A stretch of DNA of 32,225 nucleotides from Gammaproteobacteria bacterium. Its GTDB lineage: Bacteria; Pseudomonadota; Gammaproteobacteria; Enterobacterales; Kangiellaceae. A program made the translations under genes and the position numbers. The notes under the pieces were generated by a model. The model was not told where the DNA came from. It ran no database searches and saw only the letters and a program-made list of their open reading frames with translations. Each line of letters opens with the position of its first letter. The stretch's first letter is position 1. Shown piece by piece: positions 14,898 to 23,647 of this stretch. Location of the stretch: the NCBI GenBank assembly GCA_013372875.1, contig JABXIW010000160.1, positions 1 to 32,225 of the forward strand, given 5' to 3'.

Positions 14898-15947
14898 TTG
14901 CTAGCCGATGAAAATATGCCAATGGTGGATGAGCTGTTTGGCGATTTCTGCTGGATAGAGCGAAAAGCAGGGCGGGACATTGGTGCTAAAGACCTTGCTG
15001 ATGTTGATATTTTACTGGTGCGCTCCATTACTCAAGTCAATCGCCAATTGCTTGAAAGCTCGCCAGTAAAATTTGTAGGAACCGCAACGATTGGCACCGA
15101 TCATATTGATAAGGATTATTTGGCGGCCTCAAATATTGAGTTTGCCGATGCTGCTGGCTGTAATGCTCAGGCGGTTGCTGAGTATGTGATAGCGGCTATC
15201 GGCTATTGGGCATATCAACGCGATATTGATCTGCATAGTAAAAAGGTCGGGGTTATTGGCGCTGGTAATGTGGGTACTAAAGTTTCTCGGATGTTGGATT
15301 TATTGGGTATTCAATACCTACTAAATGACCCTATTTTAGAAGCCAATGGCGATAAACGCGATTTTTCTCCATTAGGCCAAATCAATCAATGCGATATCGT
15401 CACTTGTCATGTGCCACTGACTAAAAGTGGCGATTATCCTACTCACCATTTACTTGATGCTAAATTTCTAAAAGTCATGCCGAAAGATTCGCTGCTGATT
15501 AATTCTGCTCGCGGCTCAGTCTTAGACAATCAGGCGGCGCTTGAATTTTTGAGTAACAATGCAAGCATGGATATGGTTTTAGATGTTTGGGAAGGGGAAC
15601 CAAGCTTGAATGTGGATTTATTCGATAAGTGCTTACTTGGCACTCCGCATATTGCTGGCTATAGCCTTGAAGGTAAAATTCGCGGCACATACTTTTTATA
15701 TCAAGCGGTTCGAAAATGGCTCGGTAAAGAAACTAGTTATCAGCTTCAGAAATTTCTGCCGCAAACAAAATTATGGCAAAAGCCACGAAATATTGATGAT
15801 TTACACGACTCCTTAAAGCCCTTTTATGATATTAAAGAAGATGACATGGCTTTAAGGCAGGTAGCAGTTAAGACTAATCAGAATTTGCCGCAAGATTTTG
15901 ATTTATTAAGAAAAAATTATAAAAATCGGTTAGAGTATTATCGATAA
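14898..15947 (+). CDS. pdxB: Erythronate-4-phosphate dehydrogenase
   Basis: Second step of deoxyxylulose-5-phosphate-dependent pyridoxal phosphate synthesis, oxidising 4-phosphoerythronate with NAD. Family signatures include ADENMP at the N-terminus, FVGTATIGTDHID, AGCNAQAVAEYV, the Rossmann loop VGVIGAGNVGTKV, catalytic arginine in NSARGSVLDN, glutamate in VWEGEP and histidine in TPHIAGYSLEGK. The C-terminal dimerisation domain ends at FDLLRKNYKNR, a little shorter than in E. coli (378 aa). The start is unusual: no ATG or GTG fits. TTG at 14898 would lose about two family residues, whereas CTG at 14883 sits four to six bases after AAGGAAG (14872-14878) and restores the missing end. The 5' limit is therefore uncertain; the function is not. 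Confidence 0.92.
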   Translation: MLADENMPMVDELFGDFCWIERKAGRDIGAKDLADVDILLVRSITQVNRQLLESSPVKFVGTATIGTDHIDKDYLAASNIEFADAAGCNAQAVAEYVIAAIGYWAYQRDIDLHSKKVGVIGAGNVGTKVSRMLDLLGIQYLLNDPILEANGDKRDFSPLGQINQCDIVTCHVPLTKSGDYPTHHLLDAKFLKVMPKDSLLINSARGSVLDNQAALEFLSNNASMDMVLDVWEGEPSLNVDLFDKCLLGTPHIAGYSLEGKIRGTYFLYQAVRKWLGKETSYQLQKFLPQTKLWQKPRNIDDLHDSLKPFYDIKEDDMALRQVAVKTNQNLPQDFDLLRKNYKNRLEYYR

Positions 15948-15970
15948 GCAATCAATAAGAGGAATATAAG

Positions 15971-16372
15971 ATGGGTGCTGGCGGTACAAGAGGTGGTGAA
16001 TGGCAATTTTTTGTTGGGCTTGCGATGATGGTGGTGGGTTTTTATTTGCTACTCAATTCAATTCATATTCACTCACAATTCGGCTTTGGCACTCGACTGA
16101 TTAATATTTCTGCTTTTGGCGGCTTTGGCATAACCTCTGGCATGATTATGGTTCCTTTTGTTGCTGGAATTGTGATTCTTTTTTATAACCATCGAAATTA
16201 TTTTGGCTGGTTCTTAACGGTGGGCTCCATTTTAGCGCTAATCTTTGGCGTTATCGCCTCTTCACAGTTTAGCTTTAGGCCCATGAGTGCTTTTGATTTA
16301 ATAGTGATCTTAGTGTTGTTGTTTGGTGGGATTGGTTTGTTTTTAAGGTCATTGTTTCCGTTGAAGAGATAG
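15971..16372 (+). CDS. Conserved four-segment membrane protein of unknown function
   Basis: A 133-residue protein with a glycine-rich N-terminus (MGAGGTRGGEWQFF) and about four hydrophobic segments, near residues 13-27, 57-71, 78-97 and 107-127. No catalytic motif is visible. AAGAGGAA 5-12 bases before the ATG is a good ribosome binding site. It lies 23 bases after pdxB on the same strand and is convergent, three bases apart, with the minus-strand coiled-coil cluster. From memory, similar proteins accompany the TelA-like/DUF6384 gene set in other proteobacteria, so it may belong to that module although on the other strand. That link is inference. Confidence 0.7.
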   Translation: MGAGGTRGGEWQFFVGLAMMVVGFYLLLNSIHIHSQFGFGTRLINISAFGGFGITSGMIMVPFVAGIVILFYNHRNYFGWFLTVGSILALIFGVIASSQFSFRPMSAFDLIVILVLLFGGIGLFLRSLFPLKR

Positions 16373-16375
16373 TAA

Positions 16376-16762
16376 TTAATGTTTTTTAAAATAGGAAACA
16401 ATATTGGTAATGCCTAATATAATAAATCCTGGGGCAACCCCAAAAGTTAAAAATCCCCCTGTATAGTCTGGCTGCCTCTCTATAAAGTTGTTATAAAGAA
16501 CCCAACCAAAAATGACGCAACCGAAGGTTATTGCGAAAAGTGATATGAGTAGGTGCGGAATAAATAAAAAGGACAAAATTATTTTTTGAGTCTTGCTCGG
16601 TTTTTTTAATGCCTTTAACTCACCAAAATAATCTATCGTGTATAAAATAGATAATATAAAGCAGACGATAAAAATTAGGCCAAACCAAGGCGATAATCTC
16701 ATGGCAAACAACCCTAATGGCATACCTATTAAACAGGCTAATAGCTTTCTACTAGATCTCAA
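16376..16762 (-). CDS. Small membrane protein of unknown function
   Basis: A 128-residue hydrophobic protein with about four membrane segments, one at the N-terminus (CLIGMPLGLFAMRL...FGLIFIVCFILSIL), one in the middle (LFIPHLLISLFAITFGCVIFG) and one at the C-terminus (GFIILGITNIVSYF). I recognise no family. The only suitable start is TTG at 16762, which immediately follows the stop of the upstream coiled-coil gene with no gap, so expression is probably by translational coupling. It is the last gene of the minus-strand cluster that begins at 20695. Confidence 0.55.
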   Translation of the reverse strand: MRSSRKLLACLIGMPLGLFAMRLSPWFGLIFIVCFILSILYTIDYFGELKALKKPSKTQKIILSFLFIPHLLISLFAITFGCVIFGWVLYNNFIERQPDYTGGFLTFGVAPGFIILGITNIVSYFKKH

Positions 16763-18208
16763 TTAAAAACCACCACCAGTCTTAAAGCCGCCACCACCGC
16801 CACCCCAGCCAGAAGGGAAGCGGATGCCGCGGGGAATTTTGATATTGGGAATGTTACGGCCTACATCTCTTGGGATTTGAATGCCGCCAGGCAAGCCAAT
16901 GCCTCCATGGCGTTGGGTATAGCGACGCTTTTGGAACCTTTGGCTGCGACTAAAAATACGCCACAATTCTTTAGCGCTAACTTGATCAGTAACAAATTGT
17001 CTTAAAATACTGGAAAGCACATCGCCATCTTTAAATTGTGAATTATAAGCATCATAATCTGAACGCTTGAATTTGCGGCGAACTTCTTTTAGTTCTTCTA
17101 ATTTTCGATTAACGCTATGATGGGTGGACTGTAAACTCGATACATCATTCTCCAAAGATGATTTGGAGTCACGAAGCACCGCTAATTGATTAACCAGATG
17201 ATCATCTCTAGGCGTATCGGTTTGTTCTGCTTCATATTGCAATTGAGGAATAGGATCGGCTTTAAAACTATCCACTAATACATCAATCGCGCGAGCAATA
17301 TATTTATCAGTACCTAAATTAAAGTCTTCTCTTTCTTTAATCAGCGACTCATAATTTGCTTCTTGCTGGGTAATTTTCTTATCGATATCCGCCAATAAAT
17401 TTCGCTGAGCATCCACGTCCTGCTCTAAAGCAGCAGCGCCTGCATTCAACTCAAATTGGCGCTCAATTTGTTGTAATCGCTCCAGCTCGTCTTTAGCTTC
17501 TTGCTCAAGATTTTCGGTGTGTTCAGCTAATTTCTTTGGAATATTATTCAGAGTAAAGTAATTAATGCGCGCCTTATCGTAGCGAATATGATCCGCTAGC
17601 TTTTTATCGAAGAAGCGAGTGATAAATCCAGCATCGTATTTACTGGTACCATAATGGCGTTTCCACAAATAGATAAAAATTTTATCGTCACGATATGGCT
17701 TACCTTTTTCTTCAAGCTCTTGTTCTGCTTGTTCGGTCTTTTCTTTGGCATTAGAAGCCATATCCACTAAATCTTGAGCTCGAACTTGCTGATTGCGATA
17801 GGTTGGGTCTTGCTCTAGTTTGTTATCAACTTCGGCAAGTAGCACTTCGAGCTTTTCAATGGCTTGATCGAGCTTTGCCGCTTGGCCAATTCGGTCAGTG
17901 TCTAGTTGTTGCTGTAGTTGTTGCGACTCTTCAATTTGCTTTGCCACAGCGGCAATTTGATCATTGCGTTGCAATAACAATTGCGCGGCTTGGCGCTCAG
18001 CGTAATCCAATTGGCTGGATAATTGATCCGCTTGCATCGCATCAAGGCGCATTTTTGCGAGCTGGCGATAAGTCTCAGATTCTTGTTGGCGTAAACCCAA
18101 CAACTTTTGCCCTAAGCGCTCTAGGTCATAATCAGTTTGCGAAAGATGCGAACGGATCTTTTGCAGGCTGGTATCGATATCGGAAAGGGCTTGACGACCT
18201 GAATACAT
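16763..18208 (-). CDS. Large coiled-coil protein with glycine-rich C-terminus
   Basis: A 481-residue protein with no named domain. Residues 1-170 and about 230-400 are rich in Gln, Glu, Leu and Lys with heptad-like spacing, so long coiled coils are likely. Between them is a conserved-looking globular block, KIFIYLWKRHYGTSKYDAGFITRFFDKKLADHIRYDKARINYF in part (about 185-225). A second block, LSSILRQFVTDQVSAKELWRIF, precedes a basic segment and a tail with repeated I-P-R/G units ending GGGGGGFKTGGGF. No signal peptide or membrane segment is seen. AAAGAGG precedes the ATG at 18208, 13 bases after the DUF6384 gene. It is probably a partner of the adjacent TelA-like and DUF6384 proteins. Confidence 0.75.
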   Translation of the reverse strand: MYSGRQALSDIDTSLQKIRSHLSQTDYDLERLGQKLLGLRQQESETYRQLAKMRLDAMQADQLSSQLDYAERQAAQLLLQRNDQIAAVAKQIEESQQLQQQLDTDRIGQAAKLDQAIEKLEVLLAEVDNKLEQDPTYRNQQVRAQDLVDMASNAKEKTEQAEQELEEKGKPYRDDKIFIYLWKRHYGTSKYDAGFITRFFDKKLADHIRYDKARINYFTLNNIPKKLAEHTENLEQEAKDELERLQQIERQFELNAGAAALEQDVDAQRNLLADIDKKITQQEANYESLIKEREDFNLGTDKYIARAIDVLVDSFKADPIPQLQYEAEQTDTPRDDHLVNQLAVLRDSKSSLENDVSSLQSTHHSVNRKLEELKEVRRKFKRSDYDAYNSQFKDGDVLSSILRQFVTDQVSAKELWRIFSRSQRFQKRRYTQRHGGIGLPGGIQIPRDVGRNIPNIKIPRGIRFPSGWGGGGGGFKTGGGF

Positions 18209-18221
18209 ACTCTTTGCCTCT

Positions 18222-19499
18222 TTACCAGCGGGTTATGGCTTTGCCAGTGGTTGGGATTTGATAATCAATGGTAGTTTTGCCAACACTTTTTGTCCCGAAT
18301 AAGTTGTTTTGCACTATGCCATCATCGTGTTTATCGCGCGCTATGCGATCATAAACCGACTTATCAACTCTCAATGCCCATTTATTAACGCGAGAAACTT
18401 GGCCTGTTTCTTCATTCAAAATCGGCAAGGTGAGCTTTCGATTATTTTTATCAATGGCTTCTACCACAATGTAGTAGTTTCTGGCGGAATGATTTATATC
18501 AGGCTGGCGCCAAATTCCAGTTCGTTCATTATGCCTTGAAACAATTCTTAATTGATAAGATTGCTGCAAATCTTCAATCAAATCTTTTAAGTCCGTAGTG
18601 GCATTATGGGCGCTACTAATATCCATGCCTTTAATTCCTGCGATGCCATTAGCATAAAAGGTATTGGCAAGATTTTTGGCATGGTTGGTTTGCGCAATAT
18701 CCAAAGCCTGATTGCGTAAATTTAATAATTCACTGGGTAATAAATTAAGCTGATGTAGCTGTTTAATGTTCGTTTCTGCTTGATCTAATTTTTGTTTGGC
18801 TTGAGACAATTGAAATTTTTGTCTATCTACTTGATCAAGCGCCAAAGTGCCGCCATCTTTATAATCATCGCCATCAAAATTATTTTTTAAGCGTAAGGGG
18901 CGGGCGATATCAATATGAGTTGCGGCAGATTTAAGTAGTTCAAAAGAGTTCTGCTTTTGTCTTTGATAGAGCGCTTGTAATTCAGAATCTTTAGGCTCAG
19001 TAGCACGGTTTAATTCTTCTACTAAAGCATCTAAACGCGCCTGAAGTGATTCTTCAGAAGTGTTGGCTTCAACAATCGATTGGTTTAGTGCATTGGCCTG
19101 TTTATCAAGTTCCCACTGTTTGGGCAAAGTGAAAACTGCCCAAGAAATTACCCAAGCCAGCCCTGCAATACCTAAGATTGCGGCTAAACCTTTGCCCCAT
19201 TTGGCGCGGTTGATATAAGCGTGAGCAAACTTGGTAAATAGGCTTTCTTTCGGTGATTTATAAGCAAATCGTTCGTCTTCTATCGCTTGAATGGCTTCGC
19301 GAATGGTGGCATCGCTGACTTCGATACCTTGGCTGGCATAAGTTTTTTTAACCTTAACAAATAAGGCTTTTTCGCGATCCTCGGCGCTCAGCTCATGCTC
19401 AACTATTCGCTCGCGGTGGCGAATGGTGTCGGCTATGTCCATGGCCAACATGACATCCGACAAAGGGACATCATGTTGTGGCTTGGTTTTATCAGTCAT
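18222..19499 (-). CDS. DUF6384-type single-span membrane protein
   Basis: A 425-residue protein with an acidic cytoplasmic-type N-terminal region (LSDVMLAMDIADTIRHRERIV, RFAYKSPKESLFTKFAHAYINR), one membrane segment at about 106-126 (GLAAILGIAGLAWVISWAVF), then a coiled coil (about 130-290) and a C-terminal beta-rich domain. The N-terminal pattern matches what I remember of DUF6384. Topology suggests a cytoplasmic N-terminus and periplasmic C-terminal domain. It starts 14 bases after the TelA-like gene and ends 13 bases before the next, so the cluster is an operon. Function is unknown; an envelope-stress role is a guess from neighbours. Confidence 0.7.
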   Translation of the reverse strand: MTDKTKPQHDVPLSDVMLAMDIADTIRHRERIVEHELSAEDREKALFVKVKKTYASQGIEVSDATIREAIQAIEDERFAYKSPKESLFTKFAHAYINRAKWGKGLAAILGIAGLAWVISWAVFTLPKQWELDKQANALNQSIVEANTSEESLQARLDALVEELNRATEPKDSELQALYQRQKQNSFELLKSAATHIDIARPLRLKNNFDGDDYKDGGTLALDQVDRQKFQLSQAKQKLDQAETNIKQLHQLNLLPSELLNLRNQALDIAQTNHAKNLANTFYANGIAGIKGMDISSAHNATTDLKDLIEDLQQSYQLRIVSRHNERTGIWRQPDINHSARNYYIVVEAIDKNNRKLTLPILNEETGQVSRVNKWALRVDKSVYDRIARDKHDDGIVQNNLFGTKSVGKTTIDYQIPTTGKAITRW

Positions 19500-19513
19500 T
19501 GCTGATTTATTGA

Positions 19514-20695
19514 TTAAGCATTAATAACCAGTGCATTGCCGCGGCTGGCAAGCTCGGCTAGGCGGCGTTTACCGTCTTCAGCTGCTAGGCGAACTTCCTC
19601 GGCATTACGCGTTGCTTGTTCGCGCATCTCAGCAATTAGGTTCACTGAGCGTTCTTGGAAGTTTACAATCGAGTCTACTAATTTTTTCACTGATTCAGCA
19701 CGAATAGTAGCGCCATAACCTTCTCTTAGCGCTTCTTCTTGCACCTTATCGCCAACTTCGCCTAGCACTTCTAAACTTTCGTTAATACCTTCTTTCATGC
19801 TTTTTAAGGTTTCTGTGGCTTCATGTAAGCCATGCAAGCCAGTAAAAGATGCAGAAAGGGCGGTAAAGACGGTTTCATTGGTGCCAAAGAAAGTGACTGC
19901 TTGCGAATAGACGCGCTCTTTAGCATTCGTGGTTTGCAATAAACGAGCCATCACCGCTTCAGAGGTGTTGTAGGAAATAATTAAATTATCCGATAAATCT
20001 TTGGCAATTTGGTAGCGTTCATCGGAATTTTGCAATTCGCGTAGGCGCTCATCGCGTGCTAGTTCTAGTCGTGCAATGTGCTCACGATCTTCATTAGTAT
20101 TGGTTTCAATGTCTTTAGCGGCATTGTTTAAATTAGTTTTGGCTTCTTCAAGCTCCGCATCGGCTTTTTTCAAGACATTCAGCGCCAATACTTCGGATTC
20201 TTTTAAAGCGCCGCGGAAATCGCGATAAGCGTCTAAAATCACCTGTTCGCGCTCGATTTGGTCTTTAGTATCGGCCGCAACTTCAAGATAGGTTTCTTTG
20301 ATTTTATCAAAACGCGACGGGATATCGCCACGCGTTACCTTCATCCAAACATTGCCAATGCGCTCCATCACATCAATTTTGCCGTCTTCTAATTGATCGA
20401 CCATATCTTTGGCATCATCACGGATCGAATTAAATTTTTCTGTGATATCTTCGTAACGCTCGCCAATGCGCATGGCTTGGATCTGTTCGCGTACCACTTC
20501 ATTGAATAATGAGGCTTGATTTAGGGTACGGGCAATTGCCACGGTTTTTTCTTCGTCTAAATCGGAAATTTTATTGATTAGGCTGATCACAGGAGCTTCA
20601 TCGGTTTTTTCCGGCATCAAACCCAAATCACGCAACTTAGTCATCGCTTGATCGAGGTATTTTAAAGGCATTGCAGTAATTGAGGTGCTTGACAT
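19514..20695 (-). CDS. TelA-like coiled-coil protein of unknown function
   Basis: A 393-residue, almost entirely helical protein. It has MPLKYLDQAMTKLRDLGLMP, ISDLDEEKTVAIARTL, a central block SFNSIRDDAKD-type region followed by WMKVTRGDIPSRFDKI, and YNTSEAVMARLLQTTNAKERVYSQAV. Overall order resembles toxic-anion-resistance (TelA/KlaA) proteins, but I cannot identify the diagnostic TelA motifs. Databases often label close relatives only as cell surface protein; no signal peptide or anchor is visible here. AGGAG lies six bases before the ATG, a strong ribosome binding site, and a sigma70-like promoter lies at 20754-20781. It leads an operon with the DUF6384 protein, the coiled-coil protein and a small membrane protein. 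Tellurite resistance is not supported by sequence alone. Confidence 0.7.
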   Translation of the reverse strand: MSSTSITAMPLKYLDQAMTKLRDLGLMPEKTDEAPVISLINKISDLDEEKTVAIARTLNQASLFNEVVREQIQAMRIGERYEDITEKFNSIRDDAKDMVDQLEDGKIDVMERIGNVWMKVTRGDIPSRFDKIKETYLEVAADTKDQIEREQVILDAYRDFRGALKESEVLALNVLKKADAELEEAKTNLNNAAKDIETNTNEDREHIARLELARDERLRELQNSDERYQIAKDLSDNLIISYNTSEAVMARLLQTTNAKERVYSQAVTFFGTNETVFTALSASFTGLHGLHEATETLKSMKEGINESLEVLGEVGDKVQEEALREGYGATIRAESVKKLVDSIVNFQERSVNLIAEMREQATRNAEEVRLAAEDGKRRLAELASRGNALVINA

Positions 20696-20753
20696 GAGGT
20701 TCTCCTGTATCCATTTCCAATGAGCTTGAGTCTGCTCTTAGTTCTTAATAATC

Positions 20754-20781
20754 ATATTAAGATAAAAAATAGGTATTTCAA
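20754..20781 (-). promoter_or_regulatory. Likely promoter of the TelA-like operon
   Basis: Read on the minus strand, TTGAAA (20781-20776), a 16-base spacer and TAATAT (20759-20754) give a good sigma70 match about 60 bases upstream of the ATG at 20695. Confidence 0.5.
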
Positions 20782-20826
20782 GGGCTTATGTTCGATTAAA
20801 AGTAAAATATTGTATAAAACAATAAG

Positions 20827-21207
20827 TTAACTAAGCCTTTTAGGGCTTAAATAACCGAGAATAATAGCGGCAAGAAACAAAGCAGGCACATCGCCATATA
20901 AATGCCCCATATTATGCTCACCATCAAAAGATTGCACAGCCATGATTAAACCATGCACTAGGCTGGAAATGATCACGAACCATATTAAACTGAGGTGCTT
21001 ATGCGGATCTTTAGCTGCAAGTAGCATAAATACGCCCAAAGTAGCGTAAACGCCCATGATCATTTCAAAGTAATAAGAACGGCCTGAGTGATGCCAAACC
21101 CAGCCAGAAGGCCAAACTTTGCTTAAAATAAAGATGCCGAAAATACAAATCAGCCCAAAGAAAATCAGGGCGATTTTTAAGAATTTAAGTTTTTGCGATT
21201 CAGTCAT
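20827..21207 (-). CDS. DUF6632-type membrane protein
   Basis: A 126-residue protein with four predicted membrane helices: about 9-29, 42-63, 70-93 and 104-122. The sequence LKFLKIALIFFGLICIFGI, WPSGWVWH, GVYATLGVFMLLAA and SLIWFVIISSLVHGLIMAVQ match the DUF6632 pattern as I remember it. The ATG at 21207 is chosen because AAAGGAG lies seven bases before it; an earlier start at 21243 lacks support. It follows the YaiI-family gene by 57 bases on the same strand. No function is known. Confidence 0.75.
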   Translation of the reverse strand: MTESQKLKFLKIALIFFGLICIFGIFILSKVWPSGWVWHHSGRSYYFEMIMGVYATLGVFMLLAAKDPHKHLSLIWFVIISSLVHGLIMAVQSFDGEHNMGHLYGDVPALFLAAIILGYLSPKRLS

Positions 21208-21241
21208 TGCCAGCTCCTTTTGGTGACCTGACCATAGTGGC

Positions 21242-21259
21242 ATAAAAAGCCATTGGCTT
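21242..21259 (-). terminator. Weak terminator-like hairpin after yaiI
   Basis: On the minus strand AAGCC (21259-21255), loop AAT, GGCTT and further T residues follow the yaiI stop. The stem is only five pairs, so it may attenuate rather than stop transcription into the DUF6632 gene. Confidence 0.3.
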
Positions 21260-21264
21260 CAAAA

Positions 21265-21732
21265 TTAAAGCGACTTTTGATAGCGACTTAAATATTTATC
21301 TAGCTGGTTGGCGAATGCTTGTCGATCCGATTGCGACAGGGGCGGTGGACCACCACGATTCTGCCCAGAGGCTTCCAGCGTTTCGCGCATCGAATCCATA
21401 AAATCGCGCATATTAAGTCGCTGCCGAATATTTTCCTTGGTAAAAAGCTCGCCACGCGGGCTTAAAGCAAAAGCCCCTTTGGCGATGACTTCATCGGCCA
21501 ACGGGATATCAGCGGTAATCACTAGATCTTTTTCAGCACAACGCTTAACAATTTCATTGTCCGCCACATCAAAGCCTTTGGGAACTTGGATTGATTTAAG
21601 GTTGGCAAGTGATGGCACTTTGACATGGTGGTTCGCCAGAAAAGTGATGGGAATTTTGGTTCTAATAGCCGCTTTAATTAGAATTTCCCTAATTACTACA
21701 GGGCAAGCATCCGCATCGACCCAAATCTGCAT
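21265..21732 (-). CDS. yaiI: YaiI/YqxD family protein (DUF188, UPF0178)
   Basis: A 155-residue protein matching E. coli YaiI in length and pattern. The N-terminal acidic motif [15 protein letters not shown] and the later [25 protein letters not shown] suggest a PIN-like nuclease fold with clustered aspartates. The C-terminus [24 protein letters not shown] is the family hallmark. Biological function is not established; an RNase role is inference from the fold. It starts 11 bases after the helicase gene, so the two are probably cotranscribed. Confidence 0.88.
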   Translation of the reverse strand: MQIWVDADACPVVIREILIKAAIRTKIPITFLANHHVKVPSLANLKSIQVPKGFDVADNEIVKRCAEKDLVITADIPLADEVIAKGAFALSPRGELFTKENIRQRLNMRDFMDSMRETLEASGQNRGGPPPLSQSDRQAFANQLDKYLSRYQKSL

Positions 21733-21743
21733 TTTATGTGGCC

Positions 21744-23093
21744 TTATTTTTTGCGTAATGGCTGAATTGGCTCATCACTAATACCGCCAAATTTCTTTTT
21801 GGGTTTGGTGCTAGTAAAACTATCTTCAGGCTCTAGTTTTGGCTTATCTTTTTTAGCCAGTTTTTTATCAAGGCGCTTTTTCTCTCTAGCAGTTAATTTT
21901 TTACCACTATTCCTTTTGCCTTTGGTCGCAGCTTTGCCGTTGGATTTTAGGTTTTTAGGGCCTGTATATTTACCAATTAAAGCCTTAATGATGCGCTTTT
22001 CGAATTTGGTTTTTAAAAAATTCTCGATAGTCGCCATCAGATTCCATTCCCGCGAACTGATAAGCGAAATAGCAAGACCTGATTCGCCAGCACGGCCCGT
22101 ACGGCCAATACGATGAATATATTCTTCGCCGTTATGCGCCATATCGAAATTAATCACTAAATCCACTTCTTTGACATCAATGCCGCGAGCCGCCACATCC
22201 GAGGCCACCAGCACATTAAATTTATTATCACGAAATTGCATCATGACTTGATTGCGAATTTCCTGCGAATTATCACCATGCAAAGTACCTGCGGCATGCT
22301 GATGGTATTTTAATAATCCGCCCAAGCGATCCACTTGCGCTTTGGTGTTACAGAAAATAATGGCTTTTCGGTATTTTTCATTTTTGAGCAGCCAATTGAC
22401 CAACTTTTCTTTGTGCTTTAAATCATCCGCTGGAATGATTTGTTGGGTGATTTGTTGTTGCTGTTCGGTAAAGCTATTGAGTACCAAAAATTTAGGCTCA
22501 TTGAGCATTTTTTGAATAATGGGCTTAATACCTCGGGCATTCAAAGTTGCTGAAAAGAGTAAGGTTTGTCTTTGCTCATTGCAGTAACTTGAGATGGCTT
22601 CCACATCTTCACTAAAACCTAAATCGAGCATCTTGTCCGCTTCATCCAGTACTAAATATTCTAGCTTATCCAACTCGGTAGCGCCGCCTTTGCTGTGATC
22701 GAGAATTCGCCCAGGAGTTGCAATCAAGACTTCAGGATCTTTGCGTAGCATGGCTCTTTGGAACTCCATTGAAGCTCCGCCAGTTAAAACACCAGCTTTA
22801 ATCGCGGTAAACTGCGCCAATTGCTCAAACTGCTTTTCCACCTGACGTGCCAATTCGCGCGTCGGCACCAGAATTAAGCAACGAGTACCTGTATTCGCGC
22901 CAGGTTTTCTCAGTAATTGATCCAATATCGGCAACAAATAAGCCGCTGTCTTACCAGAGCCTGTTTCAGAGCTGGCAGCCAAATCAACACCATCCAAAAT
23001 TAAAGGAATAGCCTTTTGCTGGATTTCGGTTTCTTGCTCAAAGCCTAGTTTGGCAACAGTTTTTTGTAACTTTGGATTTAGTGGCGAAAACAA
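21744..23093 (-). CDS. DEAD-box ATP-dependent RNA helicase
   Basis: A 449-residue RNA helicase with all core motifs: Q motif around Q25, Walker A SETGSGKT at 42-49, PTRELA, TPGR, DEAD at 150-153, SAT, and [10 protein letters not shown]. It has an extended, very basic C-terminal tail (about 375-449, rich in Lys, with [20 protein letters not shown]) that probably binds RNA, as in ribosome-assembly helicases such as SrmB or RhlE. Walker A has Ser in place of the usual Ala, and the Q motif has ETEIQ where PTxIQ is usual. The start is TTG at 23093 with AAAGG about nine bases upstream; no ATG lies near. Precise orthology within the DEAD family is not resolved. Confidence 0.9.
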   Translation of the reverse strand: MFSPLNPKLQKTVAKLGFEQETEIQQKAIPLILDGVDLAASSETGSGKTAAYLLPILDQLLRKPGANTGTRCLILVPTRELARQVEKQFEQLAQFTAIKAGVLTGGASMEFQRAMLRKDPEVLIATPGRILDHSKGGATELDKLEYLVLDEADKMLDLGFSEDVEAISSYCNEQRQTLLFSATLNARGIKPIIQKMLNEPKFLVLNSFTEQQQQITQQIIPADDLKHKEKLVNWLLKNEKYRKAIIFCNTKAQVDRLGGLLKYHQHAAGTLHGDNSQEIRNQVMMQFRDNKFNVLVASDVAARGIDVKEVDLVINFDMAHNGEEYIHRIGRTGRAGESGLAISLISSREWNLMATIENFLKTKFEKRIIKALIGKYTGPKNLKSNGKAATKGKRNSGKKLTAREKKRLDKKLAKKDKPKLEPEDSFTSTKPKKKFGGISDEPIQPLRKK

Positions 23094-23200
23094 TTAGAGA
23101 ACCTTTTGGGATATATGAAATCTAATTTTAACATTGTGCAGCTGTTTGTAATAGGCTCAATCAGTGAAAGATCATCGAAAATTGAAGCCTAACAATGCTA

Positions 23201-23229
23201 TTGATTAATTAAATATAAGTTAGTATTTT
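23201..23229 (+). promoter_or_regulatory. Likely promoter of the DUF805-oxidase operon
   Basis: TTGATT (23201-23206), a 17-base spacer and TATTTT (23224-23229) lie 29 bases before the ATG at 23258, in a divergent intergenic region shared with the helicase gene. Confidence 0.5.
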
Positions 23230-23257
23230 ACCTGCAGCATAATTAAAAGGATAAAAT

Positions 23258-23632
23258 ATGAATAATATGATAACTAAAATTAAGGAATGGCTCGATTATA
23301 AAGGACGAACGAGGAGGCTGTTTTATTGGTTGAAGCTCATTTTACTTTTACCAAGCTTTCTAATTGCAATATATCTAATCGAAACACACTTTTCTTATCA
23401 CGCTTCTCTCTTTATTTATCCCTTATTTCTTTGGCCACTTTTAGTGAATGCTATTAGGCGCTATCACGATTTGGACAAAAGCGGCTGGTGGTTACTCTTA
23501 TTGGTTATTCCAATTCTTGGTCCCTTAATTGTGTTTCTTGAACTAGGCTTTAGAAAGGCAAAAGTCGGCGATAACAGCTTCGGAGCAAATCCAAGAGACC
23601 GTTCGAAAGATTACATGACCGTTGGGTCATAG
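23258..23632 (+). CDS. DUF805 family membrane protein
   Basis: A 124-residue inner membrane protein. The short basic N-terminus with GRTRRLFYWL, the segment NAIRRYHDLDKSGWWLLL and the closing FRKAKVGDNSFGANP are the DUF805 hallmarks. There are about four hydrophobic segments, near 22-40, 46-62, 77-88 and 89-98. The role of DUF805 proteins is unknown. AAAAGG lies before the ATG. It is followed by the FAD-oxidase/methyltransferase gene after 15 bases, so it may be part of that operon or simply its first cistron. Confidence 0.85.
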   Translation: MNNMITKIKEWLDYKGRTRRLFYWLKLILLLPSFLIAIYLIETHFSYHASLFIYPLFLWPLLVNAIRRYHDLDKSGWWLLLLVIPILGPLIVFLELGFRKAKVGDNSFGANPRDRSKDYMTVGS

Positions 23633-23647
23633 ATAAGGGATAAATTT

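Noticed and set aside
19514..20695. Confident tellurite-resistance assignment (telA)
   Set aside because: General helical layout is similar, but no diagnostic TelA residues can be named; kept as TelA-like of unknown function.
21308..21781. 157-codon plus-strand frame opposite yaiI
   Set aside because: Antisense shadow of a well-conserved gene family, spanning also the end of the helicase gene.
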